DNA from: Haloglomus halophilum
Lineage (GTDB): Archaea; Halobacteriota; Halobacteria; Halobacteriales; Haloarculaceae
DNA length: 64,000 nt
NCBI RefSeq assembly: GCF_024298885.1
Contig: NZ_CP101166.1
Span: 124,001 to 188,000 of the forward strand
Reading direction: 5' to 3'
Shown: positions 1 to 8,860 of the stretch, piece by piece
Layout: the number at the start of each line of letters is the position of its first letter
Position numbering within the stretch: the stretch's first letter is position 1
The notes under the pieces: model-generated
What the model was told of the DNA's origin: nothing
Seen by the model: the letters and a program-made list of their open reading frames with translations, nothing else
The model's database searches: none
Position numbers and translations under genes: made by a program

Positions 1-8
1 TTCCGCAC

Positions 9-629
9 GTGAACCTCTACGGGACGACGAACGGGCGGCTGTTCAGTGTCTACCGGGACGGGTACGATGACGAGTTGCAGGCCACCGTCGACGGCCTCAG
101 CACGGGCGATTGCGTCGTCGCGACGGTGCTTGGTGACCCGGACGACCCCGACGAGGCGTGGCGCGTCGTCCGGGCGATACGCGACGACACGCTCAGCACG
201 TCGGTGGCGTTCGCACCGGGCGTCGACCCCGAGCGCCTGCCGGCGCCGGTCACCGAGGCCCCGGACCTGCGCGAGCGAGCCGCGGTGGAACCAGTCGGTC
301 GCGTGCTGGAGCACGAGGGCCAGCCCGTGGGAGAGGTGTGGTGTCAGCCACGCGACCCGCTGCCCCACGACGCCTTCCTGCTGAACGTCCTCGTCGGGCA
401 GGTCCCGATGGAGTCACACCTCGACGGGCTCCCCAAAATCGAGGCACTCCCGGCGGAGGTGCTGGTCCTCGACACCGCGACGCCGAGCGACACCTCCTAC
501 GACCTCCCCTTTGGCGTGTTCGTCTTCCTCACCGAGGCGGGCGAGGCGCTCGGCGACGAACTCCGCGAGCGCTACGGCCTCCCGCTGGACCGCGACGCCG
601 ACACCCGGCCGGACATCGACCCGTACTGA
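9..629 (+). CDS. Conserved haloarchaeal hypothetical protein (possibly 5'-truncated by window edge)
   Basis: This is an acidic, soluble-looking protein of about 206 residues with no signal peptide or membrane segment, and I do not recognise a characterised domain. The codon bias is strongly GC at third positions, as in the neighbouring genes, which supports real coding. The assigned start is a GTG only eight bases from the window edge and the frame is open to the edge, so the true start could lie outside. It ends just before the tandem repeat array and is convergent with the HTH regulator gene downstream. Function unknown. Confidence 0.7.
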   Translation: MNLYGTTNGRLFSVYRDGYDDELQATVDGLSTGDCVVATVLGDPDDPDEAWRVVRAIRDDTLSTSVAFAPGVDPERLPAPVTEAPDLRERAAVEPVGRVLEHEGQPVGEVWCQPRDPLPHDAFLLNVLVGQVPMESHLDGLPKIEALPAEVLVLDTATPSDTSYDLPFGVFVFLTEAGEALGDELRERYGLPLDRDADTRPDIDPY

Positions 630-654
630 GGCCGTCGTCGGGGGCTGTTCGGGA

Positions 655-955
655 CCGCGCCAGTGACACCAGCAACAGAACCGCGCCAGTGACACCAGCA
701 ACAGAACCGCGCCAGTGACACCAGCAACAGAACCGCGCCAGTGACACCAGCAACAGAACCGCGCCAGTGACACCAGCAACAGAACCGCGCCAGTGACACC
801 AGCAACAGAACCGCGCCAGTGACACCAGCAACAGAACCGCGCCAGTGACACCAGCAACAGAACCGCGCCAGTGACACCAGCAACAGAACCGCGCCAGTGA
901 CACCAGCAACAGAACCGCGCCAGTGACACCAGCAACAGAACCGCGCCAGTGACAC
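655..955. repeat. Perfect 26-bp tandem repeat, 11 full copies plus a partial
   Basis: Eleven identical head-to-tail copies of a 26-bp unit (it begins CCGCGCCAGTGACACC and ends AGCAACAGAA) fill 655-940, followed by a 15-base partial copy. No spacers separate the units, so it is not a CRISPR. The period is not a multiple of three; reading frames through it give a 26-residue repeat that is an artefact. It lies between the stop of the first gene and terminator-like hairpins. The lack of any divergence suggests recent expansion or active homogenisation. Confidence 0.97.
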
Positions 956-998
956 AGACACGGGCCACTGCATACGCGCGCCGAAGGCGCGCGTTTCA

Positions 999-1039
999 CC
1001 GGCACGAGGCCGCTTCGCGGCCGAGTGCCGGCCTTTTTT
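999..1039 (+). terminator. Hairpin followed by T-run
   Basis: CCGGCAC at 999-1005 pairs with GTGCCGG at 1025-1031, enclosing a second stem GGCCGC/GCGGCC, and is followed by six T residues. It is placed to stop transcription leaving the upstream gene and the repeat array. Archaeal termination depends mainly on the T-run, so the stem may be incidental. Confidence 0.45.
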
Positions 1040-1046
1040 CTGAACG

Positions 1047-1117
1047 TTTTTTGCGCAAGTGGTTCCGCAGGCGGGCCGGCTCCGCCGGCCCGCCGAGGAA
1101 ACCCGCAGCGCAAAAAA
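1047..1117. terminator. Symmetrical, probably bidirectional terminator
   Basis: TTTTTTGCGC at 1047-1056 is the inverse complement of GCGCAAAAAA at 1108-1117, and between them GCGGGCCGGC/GCCGGCCCGC (1071-1080/1084-1093) forms a 10-bp stem with a 3-base loop. Both strands therefore end in a T-run, which suits the convergent genes on either side. Confidence 0.5.
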
Positions 1118-1124
1118 GCTCGAG

Positions 1125-1484
1125 TTAGTACTCCTCGTACGCCAGCGTCATGATGTACTGCGAGAACTGGTCGCTGGTGGCGTCGATCTCCTCGTCGCCG
1201 ATGAAGGGGCTCAGCATGTCGCCGGCCATCAGCAGCGAGAAGTCCAGGTCCCGGGGGTCGTGGACCGGCTCGATGTGGTAGGTGTTGTGCCCCTCGTAGA
1301 CGGTCTTCTCGCGCTCGATGAGGCCCTTCTCCTCGAGCGACTCCAGGATGCGACTCCCCTTGCGGGAGTCGACATCGAGTTCCTTCCAGAAGTCGCTCTG
1401 GTGGATGCTGCCGATCTGCCGGATCAGCTCCAGTCCGGCCTGCTCGTCCTCGGAGAGGTCCGCCTCTTCGTCGGCCGTACTCAT
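1125..1484 (-). CDS. Small winged-helix (HTH) transcriptional regulator
   Basis: This 119-residue protein has a predicted helix-turn-helix around residues 15-60 (helices around GLELIRQIGSIHQSDFWKEL and SRKGSRILESLEEKGLIERE) followed by a strand with the wing motif KTVYEGHNTYHI. The 'restart, resolve, repress' arrangement resembles the MarR/ArsR-like single-domain regulators common in haloarchaea. The acidic C-terminal tail may mediate dimerisation. It stands alone and its target cannot be read from the sequence. Confidence 0.75.
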   Translation of the reverse strand: MSTADEEADLSEDEQAGLELIRQIGSIHQSDFWKELDVDSRKGSRILESLEEKGLIEREKTVYEGHNTYHIEPVHDPRDLDFSLLMAGDMLSPFIGDEEIDATSDQFSQYIMTLAYEEY

Positions 1485-1571
1485 CGTACGAGGCGAGGAG
1501 ACGACCCCCCATAAGACTGTTCCACCGCGCGTGCGGGCCGAGCGGTCGCGTCCCTGTCCGAGGGTGTGCCC

Positions 1572-2528
1572 TCAGACCGATTCGTCGAGGCCGTAGACGC
1601 CCTCGTCGAGCAGTTCCCGGGTCGCCCGCCGGACGGCGTCGTCGCTGGAGCCGGGCGCCTCCCAGCCCAGCCCTGCGAGTTTCTCGACCGAGAGTCGCAT
1701 CCGGGGCACGTCGCCGGTCCAGCCGCGGTCGCCGCCCGTGAACTCGTAGTCGGGGTCGAGCCCCATCTCGTCGGCCACGATGTCCGCGATGGTCTTGACC
1801 GAGGTGGTCGTGCGTGTCCCGAGGTTGTACGTGTTGACGGGCTGGTCGGCGTGCTGGACGACGTGACACATCGCGTCCACGCAGTCGGCGACGTGGAGGT
1901 AGGACTTCTCCTGCCGGCCGTCACCGAGTATCTCCAGCGTGCTCGGGTCATCGCGGAGTTTGCCGATGAAGTCCGGGACGACGGCGCCGAGCTGGAGCCG
2001 CGGGCCGACGATGTTAGCAAAGCGGAACGACCAGACCTGGAAGTCGTGGCTGTGGGCGTACACCGAGAGGAGCGACTCCTCGGCGAGTTTGGCGGCGCCG
2101 TAGACACTGATGGGTTCCAGCGGCGCGTAGTCCTCGGGCGTCGGCCGCGGGGCCTCGCCGTACACCGTCGACGAGGAGGTGAAGGCGACCTGCCGGACGT
2201 CGACCTCGTCCATCCGCTCGATGACCCGGCGCGTCAGCTCCGTGTTGACGGTGAACTGCTCGGTGTCGTCCCGGGAGGCGTCCTTGTCGGCCGCGAAGTG
2301 GAAGACGATGTCCACGTCCGGGGTGATGGCCTCGGCCACGACCTCGGGGTCCGTGAGGTCGCCCTCGACCAGTTCGGCGCCCTCGGGCACCCAGTCGGGC
2401 GAGGAGTTCGAGAAGCGGTCCGCGATACGGACATCGGCGTCGTACTCGGCGATGAGGTGTTCGGCGAGGTGCGAGCCGACGAAGCCCGCGCCGCCGGTGA
2501 TGCAGACCCGCGCGTTCTGGAGGTCCAT
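1572..2528 (-). CDS. NAD-dependent nucleotide-sugar epimerase/dehydratase (extended SDR)
   Basis: The N-terminus carries the Rossmann glycine motif GGAGFVGSH and the active site has a Ser-Tyr-Lys arrangement (TSSSTVYG, then YGAAK). The 318-residue length is usual for GalE-type enzymes such as UDP-glucose 4-epimerase. HFAADKDASRD resembles the cofactor and substrate region of that family. The substrate cannot be assigned from sequence alone. It is about 15 kb from the main glycan locus, in the same orientation as the following aldehyde dehydrogenase gene but separated by a 66-base gap, so it probably has its own promoter. Confidence 0.85.
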   Translation of the reverse strand: MDLQNARVCITGGAGFVGSHLAEHLIAEYDADVRIADRFSNSSPDWVPEGAELVEGDLTDPEVVAEAITPDVDIVFHFAADKDASRDDTEQFTVNTELTRRVIERMDEVDVRQVAFTSSSTVYGEAPRPTPEDYAPLEPISVYGAAKLAEESLLSVYAHSHDFQVWSFRFANIVGPRLQLGAVVPDFIGKLRDDPSTLEILGDGRQEKSYLHVADCVDAMCHVVQHADQPVNTYNLGTRTTTSVKTIADIVADEMGLDPDYEFTGGDRGWTGDVPRMRLSVEKLAGLGWEAPGSSDDAVRRATRELLDEGVYGLDESV

Positions 2529-2594
2529 TACCGGGGGCGTGGCGGTGTCGGGGCAAGTGGCTTCTGGTCGCTGGGAGCCGGCGCCCGACCCCGT

Positions 2595-4127
2595 CTAGTC
2601 GTCCTCGGTCTTGATATCCGCCGAGAGCCCCTGCGCCATCTGGATGTCCTTCGAGTTGTTCACCGTGAACGCCGTGCGCTCGGTGACGGCCTCGATGACC
2701 TCCCTGGCGGAGGGGTAGCCGTTGCCGGACTTCTTGACGCCGCCGAACGGGAGCTGGACCTCCGCGCCGATACACGGCAGGTTCGCGTACGCCAGGCCGA
2801 GTTCCGCGTGGTCGCGGTAGTGGTTGATCTCGCGGTAGTCCTCGGAGATGACGGCGCCGGCCAGACCGTAATCCGAGTCGTTCTGGATGGCCACCGCCTC
2901 CTCGATATCGCCGTCGTACTCGACCAGCGCGACGTGCGGGCCGAACACCTCCTCCTGCAGCACCCGTTTGGGGTTCTGGGGGTCGTAGTCGATCTCGTAG
3001 ACGAACGGCCCGACCCAGTACCCGTCCTCGGCGCCGTCCGGAATCTCCTCGCTGTCGAGGGCCTCGCGGTCGACGAGGACGGTCGCGCCCTCCTCGCGGG
3101 CGAGGTCGTTGTAGCGGCCGAACTTCTCGACCTGACTCTCGTCGACGAGCGGTCCCATGAAGGTGTCCTCCTCGAGCGGGTCGCCGACGGCCACGGACTC
3201 GGCGAGGTCGACGAACCGGCGCTTGAAATCGTCGTACACGTCCGTGTGGACGATAAGGCGCTCGCTGGAGACACAGCGCTGCCCGGTCGTCTTGAACGAA
3301 CTCATCACCGCGGAGTGGACCGCGATGTCCAGGTCGGCCTCGGCGGTGACGACGATGGCGTTCTTCCCGCCCATCTCGCAGGCCGCGAGCTTCCCGGGTT
3401 CGCCGCCGACGCGGGAGGCGATCTCGTGGCCGACCTCCGCACTCCCGGTGAACAGCACCGTGTCGACGCGGGGGTCGTCGACGATCTCGCCGCCGGCCTC
3501 ACCGAACCCCTGGACCATGTTGAACACGCCGTCCGGGACGCCCGCGTCGGCCAGCATCTCCGCGACAATCTCTCCACACCACGGCGTCTGCTCGGCGGGT
3601 TTCCAGACGACGGTGTTGCCCTCGACCAGCGTGACCGCCATGTGCCAGAAGGGGATGGCGACCGGGAAGTTCCAGGGCGTGATACAGCCGACGACGCCGC
3701 GGGGCTTGCGCCGCATCGAGGCGTCCTTGCTGGCGATCTCGCTCGGGACCACGTCGCCGTGCGGGTGCCGGGCGTTGCCGGCAGCCCACTCGACCATGTG
3801 CGCGGCCTCGACCACGTCCGCGCGGCCCTCGGATATCTCCTTGCCGCACTCGCGCGTGACGACCTCGCCGAGTTCGTCCGTGCGGTCACGGAGTTCGTGG
3901 TAGACATCCCACAGGACCTCCGCCCGGTCGATGTAGGACATCCCGCGCCACGCCTCGGACGCCTCGTCGGCGGCCGCGAGCGCGCGGTCGACATCCGACG
4001 GGGTGGCCACCGGGTACTCGCCCAGGGACTCACCGGTCGCCGGGTCGATGCTCTCGAACGTCTCCTCGCCTTCGCCGGCGACCCACTCGCCGTCGATGTA
4101 ATGGCCGGAGGAGCTATCGTTGGCCAT
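2595..4127 (-). CDS. NAD(P)-dependent aldehyde dehydrogenase
   Basis: This 510-residue enzyme has the full aldehyde dehydrogenase motif set: PWNFP at residue 151, Lys176 in VWKPAEQ, FTGS at 226, general-base Glu251 in CEMGGKN and nucleophile Cys285 in GQRC. It oxidises aldehydes to acids; the preferred substrate is not evident. The start was set at the ATG that yields MANDSSSGHY, because a TATA-like stretch (ATATAACG on the plus strand, 4151-4158) lies about 26 bases upstream, as expected for a leaderless transcript. A longer in-frame extension lacks family similarity. Confidence 0.93.
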   Translation of the reverse strand: MANDSSSGHYIDGEWVAGEGEETFESIDPATGESLGEYPVATPSDVDRALAAADEASEAWRGMSYIDRAEVLWDVYHELRDRTDELGEVVTRECGKEISEGRADVVEAAHMVEWAAGNARHPHGDVVPSEIASKDASMRRKPRGVVGCITPWNFPVAIPFWHMAVTLVEGNTVVWKPAEQTPWCGEIVAEMLADAGVPDGVFNMVQGFGEAGGEIVDDPRVDTVLFTGSAEVGHEIASRVGGEPGKLAACEMGGKNAIVVTAEADLDIAVHSAVMSSFKTTGQRCVSSERLIVHTDVYDDFKRRFVDLAESVAVGDPLEEDTFMGPLVDESQVEKFGRYNDLAREEGATVLVDREALDSEEIPDGAEDGYWVGPFVYEIDYDPQNPKRVLQEEVFGPHVALVEYDGDIEEAVAIQNDSDYGLAGAVISEDYREINHYRDHAELGLAYANLPCIGAEVQLPFGGVKKSGNGYPSAREVIEAVTERTAFTVNNSKDIQMAQGLSADIKTEDD

Positions 4128-4290
4128 ATCCGGCAATATCTGCGGGCGGCATATAACGTTGGGCCTCGAGTGGGGGCGTTCAGCTGGTCGTGCGGAGCAG
4201 GAGGTGAGGAGGCTAACGGATGACTCGGTGATACAATCACTTGAGGAGACGGCTCCCGGTCCGACCACCGGAGGGAGTAGACTAGCCCCG

Positions 4291-5028
4291 CTACGGCCAG
4301 ACCGCCATCATCACCTCGTCGACGTACTCGTCGTCGATGCGGTAGTGGCGTTCGCGGACGGCCTCCGTCTCCCAGCCGTGGTCCTCGAGCCACTCCATAC
4401 CGCGCTCGTTGGTGGCAGGCACGGAGTTGTAGAGCTTCTCGTAGCCGTTGTCGCGGGCCCAGCCGTAGGCTCGCTCCATGAGTTCGCTCCCGATGGTGTT
4501 GCCGCGGTACTCGGGAACGACACCGACCGTCAGCTCCGCGGTGTGGTCGAGGCTGTCGACCTCCGGGTGGTCGAGATTGACCCAGCCGGCGACCTCCCCC
4601 TCGACGGTCGCGACGAAGAAGACGCGCGACCGGACCTCGTTGTGCCGGAGGAGGACATCCTCGTGGTCGACCGTGTCCGCGACGGTCTCGCCGACGATGT
4701 ACGTCCGGTCGGCGAGCGCGGTCCGGATGGCCTCGACCAGCCCGTCGAGGTCGTCCTCGTGGGCCTGCCGGATGGTGAACTCCACGTCGCCCCCGGAGTG
4801 GATCTCAACCTCGGCATCCTCGAACGCCAGGCGGAGTTCGTCCTCCGCCTCGTCGCGCTCGATCACGCCCTCACGCCGCAGGATGGCGACGTGGTGGCCG
4901 AAGGCCGTCTCGTCCATGTTCAGCGCCGCCCGGGCCTCGTCATAGTCGACCCGCCCGTTGCGCTCGATGTAGTCGTAGATGTCCTTGCGGTCCCGGTGGT
5001 CGAACTCCAGGTCGTCACTGAACTGCAT
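4291..5028 (-). CDS. N-terminal winged helix plus GNAT acetyltransferase
   Basis: The first 60-70 residues look like a DNA-binding winged helix (RKDIYDYIERNG, then HHVAILRREGVIER). Residues from about 85 are a GNAT fold with the acetyl-CoA motif VGVVPEYRGNTIGSELM and a following strand EKLYNSVPATNERG. It may acetylate a protein or small molecule and regulate transcription in one chain. The start giving MQFSDD was chosen because a TTAAGTA box is centred 26 bases upstream, giving a leaderless transcript; an ATG five codons earlier would sit too close to that box. Confidence 0.85.
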   Translation of the reverse strand: MQFSDDLEFDHRDRKDIYDYIERNGRVDYDEARAALNMDETAFGHHVAILRREGVIERDEAEDELRLAFEDAEVEIHSGGDVEFTIRQAHEDDLDGLVEAIRTALADRTYIVGETVADTVDHEDVLLRHNEVRSRVFFVATVEGEVAGWVNLDHPEVDSLDHTAELTVGVVPEYRGNTIGSELMERAYGWARDNGYEKLYNSVPATNERGMEWLEDHGWETEAVRERHYRIDDEYVDEVMMAVWP

Positions 5029-5167
5029 GTGGACTGCTACCATCACCCAGTACTTAACGTTTTTTGCCGGAAAATCGCTGACGGCTCGCTCGTGGCTCCA
5101 GCAGCCGGCTTCCGGAGGGGTCCATCGTGGACCGGCCCTGCCACGTCCTTGACCGGCCCGGAGCGAC

Positions 5168-6703
5168 TCACTCGCGCGTCCCAGTGGCGAGGGCATCGCG
5201 CAACGAGCCGCCGAGCCGGGCGATGCCGCCGGCGACCGTGGTGCCAGCCCGCGCCAGGGCTCGTTCGCCCCGGGCCAGTGCGTCGCGTGTCCGGGCCGCC
5301 ACGGTCCGGAGCCCGGCAGCCAGGGCCGCGAGGCGACGCGCCGTCGCGTCGCCGGTCCGCCGGAGCCGGCAGTCCGCGAAGACGGCGACCGACGCCAGCA
5401 GGACGCTCGTCGCGAGGCCGTAGCGGCGGACGCTCCCGGCAGTCGAGCGGGCACCGGCCGCTACCGCTACCGCCGTCCGGCGAGTCGCCACCGCTGTACG
5501 CGTGGCCCCACGGACACCTGCACGGCCGGCGCTCCGGGCACCCCCGCGGACCCGGTCTCCGACCCGCAGCAGACGGTCCCGACCGGTGGCCGCCCGCCGA
5601 CCCACCCCTCTGCCAGCAGCCACGGGCCGCCGGTCGTCGGCAGCCGCGCGCTCCTCGATTCGGCCGTCGGTCCGGGGTGCCGTGGTCGTCCGGAGGTCCG
5701 CCAGGATGGTCTCCGCGACGTATGGCGCGCCGTTCTCGTGTCCGGTCGGGTCCGGTGGGTCGGCCACGGCCTCGAGGACATCGAGCGGCTCCTCGGCCAC
5801 GGTGAATCCGGCAGTCTCGTCGTCGCGAAGCCGGTCGGCGACGGCTTCCTGCTCGTCCGTCGCCGGGTGGACGACACACGGCGTCCCCGCGACGGCGGCG
5901 TCCATCACCGTCGAGTAGCCCGAGCAGACGACGACCTCGGCGTCCCGGAGATACGGGAGCAGCGACGGGACCGGCTCCCAGTCGTCGCTTCCGACGTCGA
6001 TGACGTCGTATCCCTCGCGTTCGAGCGCGGTCGCGATGCGGCCCAGCTCGGAGTAGTGGCTCGGCACGACCACCACGTCGGCACCGTCGCGGTCGCGGCT
6101 CTCTCCCTCCAGCGCGACCGGGGGGACCCGGGTCGCGCCCTCGGGTGCCAGTCCGGCGGCCGGCCACACGGCCGGGTAGAAGAACGCCTCGGCGGCGGAG
6201 ACCTGGAAGGAGGTGTGGAACGCGGCGCCCGCCCGCTCCAGCCGGTTCCGGTAGAGCCCCGGCATGTCGTGTTTCAGGACGTACAGCGGCACGTCGATAC
6301 GGAGCGCGGCCATCGCCGCGAACATGTCGTCGGTGACGAGTGCGTCGGGCGCCGTCTCGCGGAGCCAGTCCACGTAGTCGGCGATGCGGTTCGCCGAGGC
6401 CGGGAGACTGCCGGTCAGTACCTGCCGGACCGCGCCGTCCTGCACGGTGTCGATGAAATCGACGTTGGTGGGTTCGAACGCGTCGTAGCCGTTGAGCGCG
6501 ACGAACCGGGAGCCCGCTCCGCCGCCGGCCATCCGGACCGTCGCGCCCCGGGTCTCCAGTTCGTCCGCGATGGCCAGCATCCGGGTCGCGTGGCCGGCTC
6601 CCTCGGGGTAGTGGGCGACGGCGATCGTCGGCTCGCCGCTCGAATCTGACGGCGGCCGGTGGGACTGCAGGCTGTCCGTGGCGGGCTGGCTGGGGGAGGG
6701 CAT
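5168..6703 (-). CDS. GT28/GT1-like glycosyltransferase with unusual basic C-terminal tail
   Basis: Residues 25-350 resemble GT-B nucleotide-sugar glycosyltransferases of the MurG/UGT kind: an N-terminal motif IAVAHYPEGAGHATRM and a donor-binding region VVCSGYSTVMDAAVAGTP followed by DEQE. From about residue 355 to 511 the chain becomes very rich in Arg and Ala with one weakly hydrophobic stretch near SVLLASVAVFAD. This is the opposite of the acidic haloarchaeal norm and could bind membrane or acidic glycan. An ATTTATG box lies about 28 bases upstream of the ATG, fitting a leaderless transcript. The acceptor is unknown. Confidence 0.75.
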   Translation of the reverse strand: MPSPSQPATDSLQSHRPPSDSSGEPTIAVAHYPEGAGHATRMLAIADELETRGATVRMAGGGAGSRFVALNGYDAFEPTNVDFIDTVQDGAVRQVLTGSLPASANRIADYVDWLRETAPDALVTDDMFAAMAALRIDVPLYVLKHDMPGLYRNRLERAGAAFHTSFQVSAAEAFFYPAVWPAAGLAPEGATRVPPVALEGESRDRDGADVVVVPSHYSELGRIATALEREGYDVIDVGSDDWEPVPSLLPYLRDAEVVVCSGYSTVMDAAVAGTPCVVHPATDEQEAVADRLRDDETAGFTVAEEPLDVLEAVADPPDPTGHENGAPYVAETILADLRTTTAPRTDGRIEERAAADDRRPVAAGRGVGRRAATGRDRLLRVGDRVRGGARSAGRAGVRGATRTAVATRRTAVAVAAGARSTAGSVRRYGLATSVLLASVAVFADCRLRRTGDATARRLAALAAGLRTVAARTRDALARGERALARAGTTVAGGIARLGGSLRDALATGTRE

Positions 6704-6759
6704 CGGGTGGGGATGGCCCGCCCAGCGGCATAAATCCCCCCCGACCCGGACGAGCAGGC

Positions 6760-7158
6760 CTACTCCGCGGGCGTCGCGTCCGGCCGGGCGTCCCGCTCGG
6801 GGACCTTCGTCAGCACCTCGGCCGTGTGTCGGACGTTCTCCGTGCGGACGAGGATCTCGGCAGCCTCACGGACGGTGAACTCGGCGTCGATGTCAGCCCC
6901 GTGGCAGGCGGCGTACAGCTCCAGCCAGTCGTTCATGGCCGACTCCAGCGCCGCGAACGCGTCGCGTTCGAACCGGACCTGCTCGCCGCCGCCGGTCCGG
7001 GCCTCGAGATACAGCGCGATAGCGGGGCCGGCTCCCTCGCGGAGATACTCCAGCGCGCGCTCCTCGTCCGGCGGGTCGGCCGGTGGGTCGAACGCCGCCC
7101 GGTCGCGCTCGGCGCGGCGGGCGAGGTCGGCGATGCGGTCGTGGTAGGGGTCGGTCAT
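6760..7158 (-). CDS. Small conserved protein of the fix operon
   Basis: This 132-residue acidic helical protein (MTDPYHDRIADL start) follows fixC by 19 bases on the same strand and is probably co-transcribed with fixA-fixB-fixC. It has no motif that I recognise, and a single Cys-His pair (AACHGAD) is too little to claim a metal site. Its position at the end of the electron-transfer flavoprotein operon is the only functional hint. The chosen ATG starts just downstream of fixC's stop. Confidence 0.7.
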   Translation of the reverse strand: MTDPYHDRIADLARRAERDRAAFDPPADPPDEERALEYLREGAGPAIALYLEARTGGGEQVRFERDAFAALESAMNDWLELYAACHGADIDAEFTVREAAEILVRTENVRHTAEVLTKVPERDARPDATPAE

Positions 7159-7177
7159 GTGGTGGGAGCGGTCCGTG

Positions 7178-8860
7178 TTAGCCCTGCTTGAACTCGACGC
7201 CCTTCCCGCCGGCAGGATGCTCCCAGTCGGTGTCCGCGACGATGGCACAGGTGCCACACTCGACGCAGGGCTGGGTGTCGAGGCTGACGACGCGTTCCTC
7301 GTGGCCGTTCGTCTGGACCGTCTCCTCGCGGTAGCAGCCGCCGCCGAAGTCGCGGGCGCTCACCGGACAGGCCGACACCGCGGCACCGCTGGCGTCCCAG
7401 GAGTTGTCCTTCACCTCGATGTGCGGGTCCCCGACGTCGTAGGTCAGGTCGCCGATGCGGTCGTCGAGTTCAGGGGGCTCGACGTGGCTGGTGGCGTGGA
7501 CCTCGCCACCCAGCTCCTCCGCGATGACCGTCGGCACCGTCACGTACGGTACCTTCGTGTCCGGCATCAGCGAGAGGATGGTGGGGTTCGCGAACAGCTT
7601 CTCCAGCCCCTTCGTCCCGAGCGCGCGGATGCCGAGGCGGCCGACCGGTGACTCGACGAGCGACTCGGCGAGCCGGGTGGCCGTCTCGTTCTCCGCGAGG
7701 GGCGCGATAGTCTCGTAGGCCTCGGGGCGGAGCTTCTGCATCGTCCCCGAGTCCTCGAGCTTCTCGGTGTAGCGCTCGCCAGCCGAATGGGGGCGGCCCG
7801 CGCGTTTGGCCTCGGCGAACGCCTCGGCGGCGAGCGCGCCCGCTGTCACGGCGTGGTTCATCCCCTTGATGACGGGCCCCTGGGCCTGCATCTGCCCGCC
7901 GGCGTCGCCGACGAGGACGAGCCGGTCGCGGTGGGGCGACCGGTGGGCCACCTTCTTCGAGTCGGGGACGAGCTTCGCGGAGTACTCCACCTCGTCGTAG
8001 TCGTCGCCAAGCCAGTCCGCCAGCAACGGGTGCGTGAGGAGGGCATCCAGCAGCTCGTGGGGTTCGGCCTCCTCGGCGACCAGGCTGTCGAGGTGGAACA
8101 CCGTCCCGATGGAGAGGGTGTCCTGGTTGGTGTAGAGGAAGCCGCCGCCGCGCACGTCCTCGAAGATGTTCCCCGAGAACAGGTGCGCGACACCCTCGCC
8201 CTCGCCGACGCCGAACCGGTCGGTGATGGCGTCCTCGGGCATGTCGACGATGGCCTTGACGCCCTGGAACCACTCGTCGGGCTCGTCCCAGTCCATCAGG
8301 CCGGCGTCGCGCGCGAGTTCGGAGTTGACGCCGTCGGCGGCGACGATGAGGTCGGCCGTGATGGGCTCGATCTCGTCGCAGGTGACGCCGACGATCTCGC
8401 CGCCGTCGCGCAGCAGGCCGTTGACGCGGACGTCCGTGAGGACACCGCCGCCGGCCTCGCGGGTCTTCTCGTGGACCCGCTGTTCGAGCCAGGAGTCCAT
8501 CGTCCGGCGCAGGACCGCGTCGGACCACTCGGTATCGTGCTCGTGGAGCTCGGTGATGTCCAGCGACTTCACCTGCGACCCGGCCATGTTGTGGATGTGG
8601 TACTCCGTGATGGGTCGCTCGGCGGCCTGCTCGCGGAAGTCCGGGAACAGGTCGTCGATGGTGTACGGGGCCGACTCCTCGGCGTAGATGAGGCCGCCGG
8701 AGACGTTCTTCGAGCCGGCCTCGACGCCGCGCTCGAGGACGAGCGTCTCCACGCCCTCCTCGGCCAGCTTGGCCGCGGCGGCGGCTCCGCCCGGGCCACA
8801 GCCGACGACGAGCGCCTCGTAATGCTCGTACTCGTCGGTGTCGATGGCACTCTCAGTCAT
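7178..8860 (-). CDS. fixC: Electron-transfer flavoprotein:quinone oxidoreductase fused to FixX-type ferredoxin
   Basis: The N-terminus binds FAD (VVGCGPGGAAAA, then LVLERG and the GGLIYAEE signature) and the body matches the FixC/ETF-QO family. The last 65 residues form a ferredoxin-like domain equivalent to FixX, with cysteines near 498, 509, 532, 535 and 538 (PCVECGTC). The protein passes electrons from ETF to the quinone pool at the membrane, or takes part in flavin-based bifurcation. The start ATG overlaps the end of fixB by eight bases, showing translational coupling. A more upstream in-frame start would overlap fixB further and is not supported. Confidence 0.93.
   Translation of the reverse strand: MTESAIDTDEYEHYEALVVGCGPGGAAAAAKLAEEGVETLVLERGVEAGSKNVSGGLIYAEESAPYTIDDLFPDFREQAAERPITEYHIHNMAGSQVKSLDITELHEHDTEWSDAVLRRTMDSWLEQRVHEKTREAGGGVLTDVRVNGLLRDGGEIVGVTCDEIEPITADLIVAADGVNSELARDAGLMDWDEPDEWFQGVKAIVDMPEDAITDRFGVGEGEGVAHLFSGNIFEDVRGGGFLYTNQDTLSIGTVFHLDSLVAEEAEPHELLDALLTHPLLADWLGDDYDEVEYSAKLVPDSKKVAHRSPHRDRLVLVGDAGGQMQAQGPVIKGMNHAVTAGALAAEAFAEAKRAGRPHSAGERYTEKLEDSGTMQKLRPEAYETIAPLAENETATRLAESLVESPVGRLGIRALGTKGLEKLFANPTILSLMPDTKVPYVTVPTVIAEELGGEVHATSHVEPPELDDRIGDLTYDVGDPHIEVKDNSWDASGAAVSACPVSARDFGGGCYREETVQTNGHEERVVSLDTQPCVECGTCAIVADTDWEHPAGGKGVEFKQG

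Noticed and set aside
655..955. CRISPR array
   Set aside because: The units are contiguous without spacers and only 26 bp long; no cas genes are present.
529..1869. Long minus-strand frame with a 26-residue repeat rich in Cys, Trp and Leu
   Set aside because: It is read through the 26-bp DNA repeat, overlaps two real genes on other frames, and its repetitive composition is unlike any haloarchaeal protein.
1566..4223. 885-codon plus-strand frame opposite the epimerase and aldehyde dehydrogenase genes
   Set aside because: It is the reverse-strand mirror of two convincing genes; high-GC genomes often leave the antisense frame open. No domain is recognisable.
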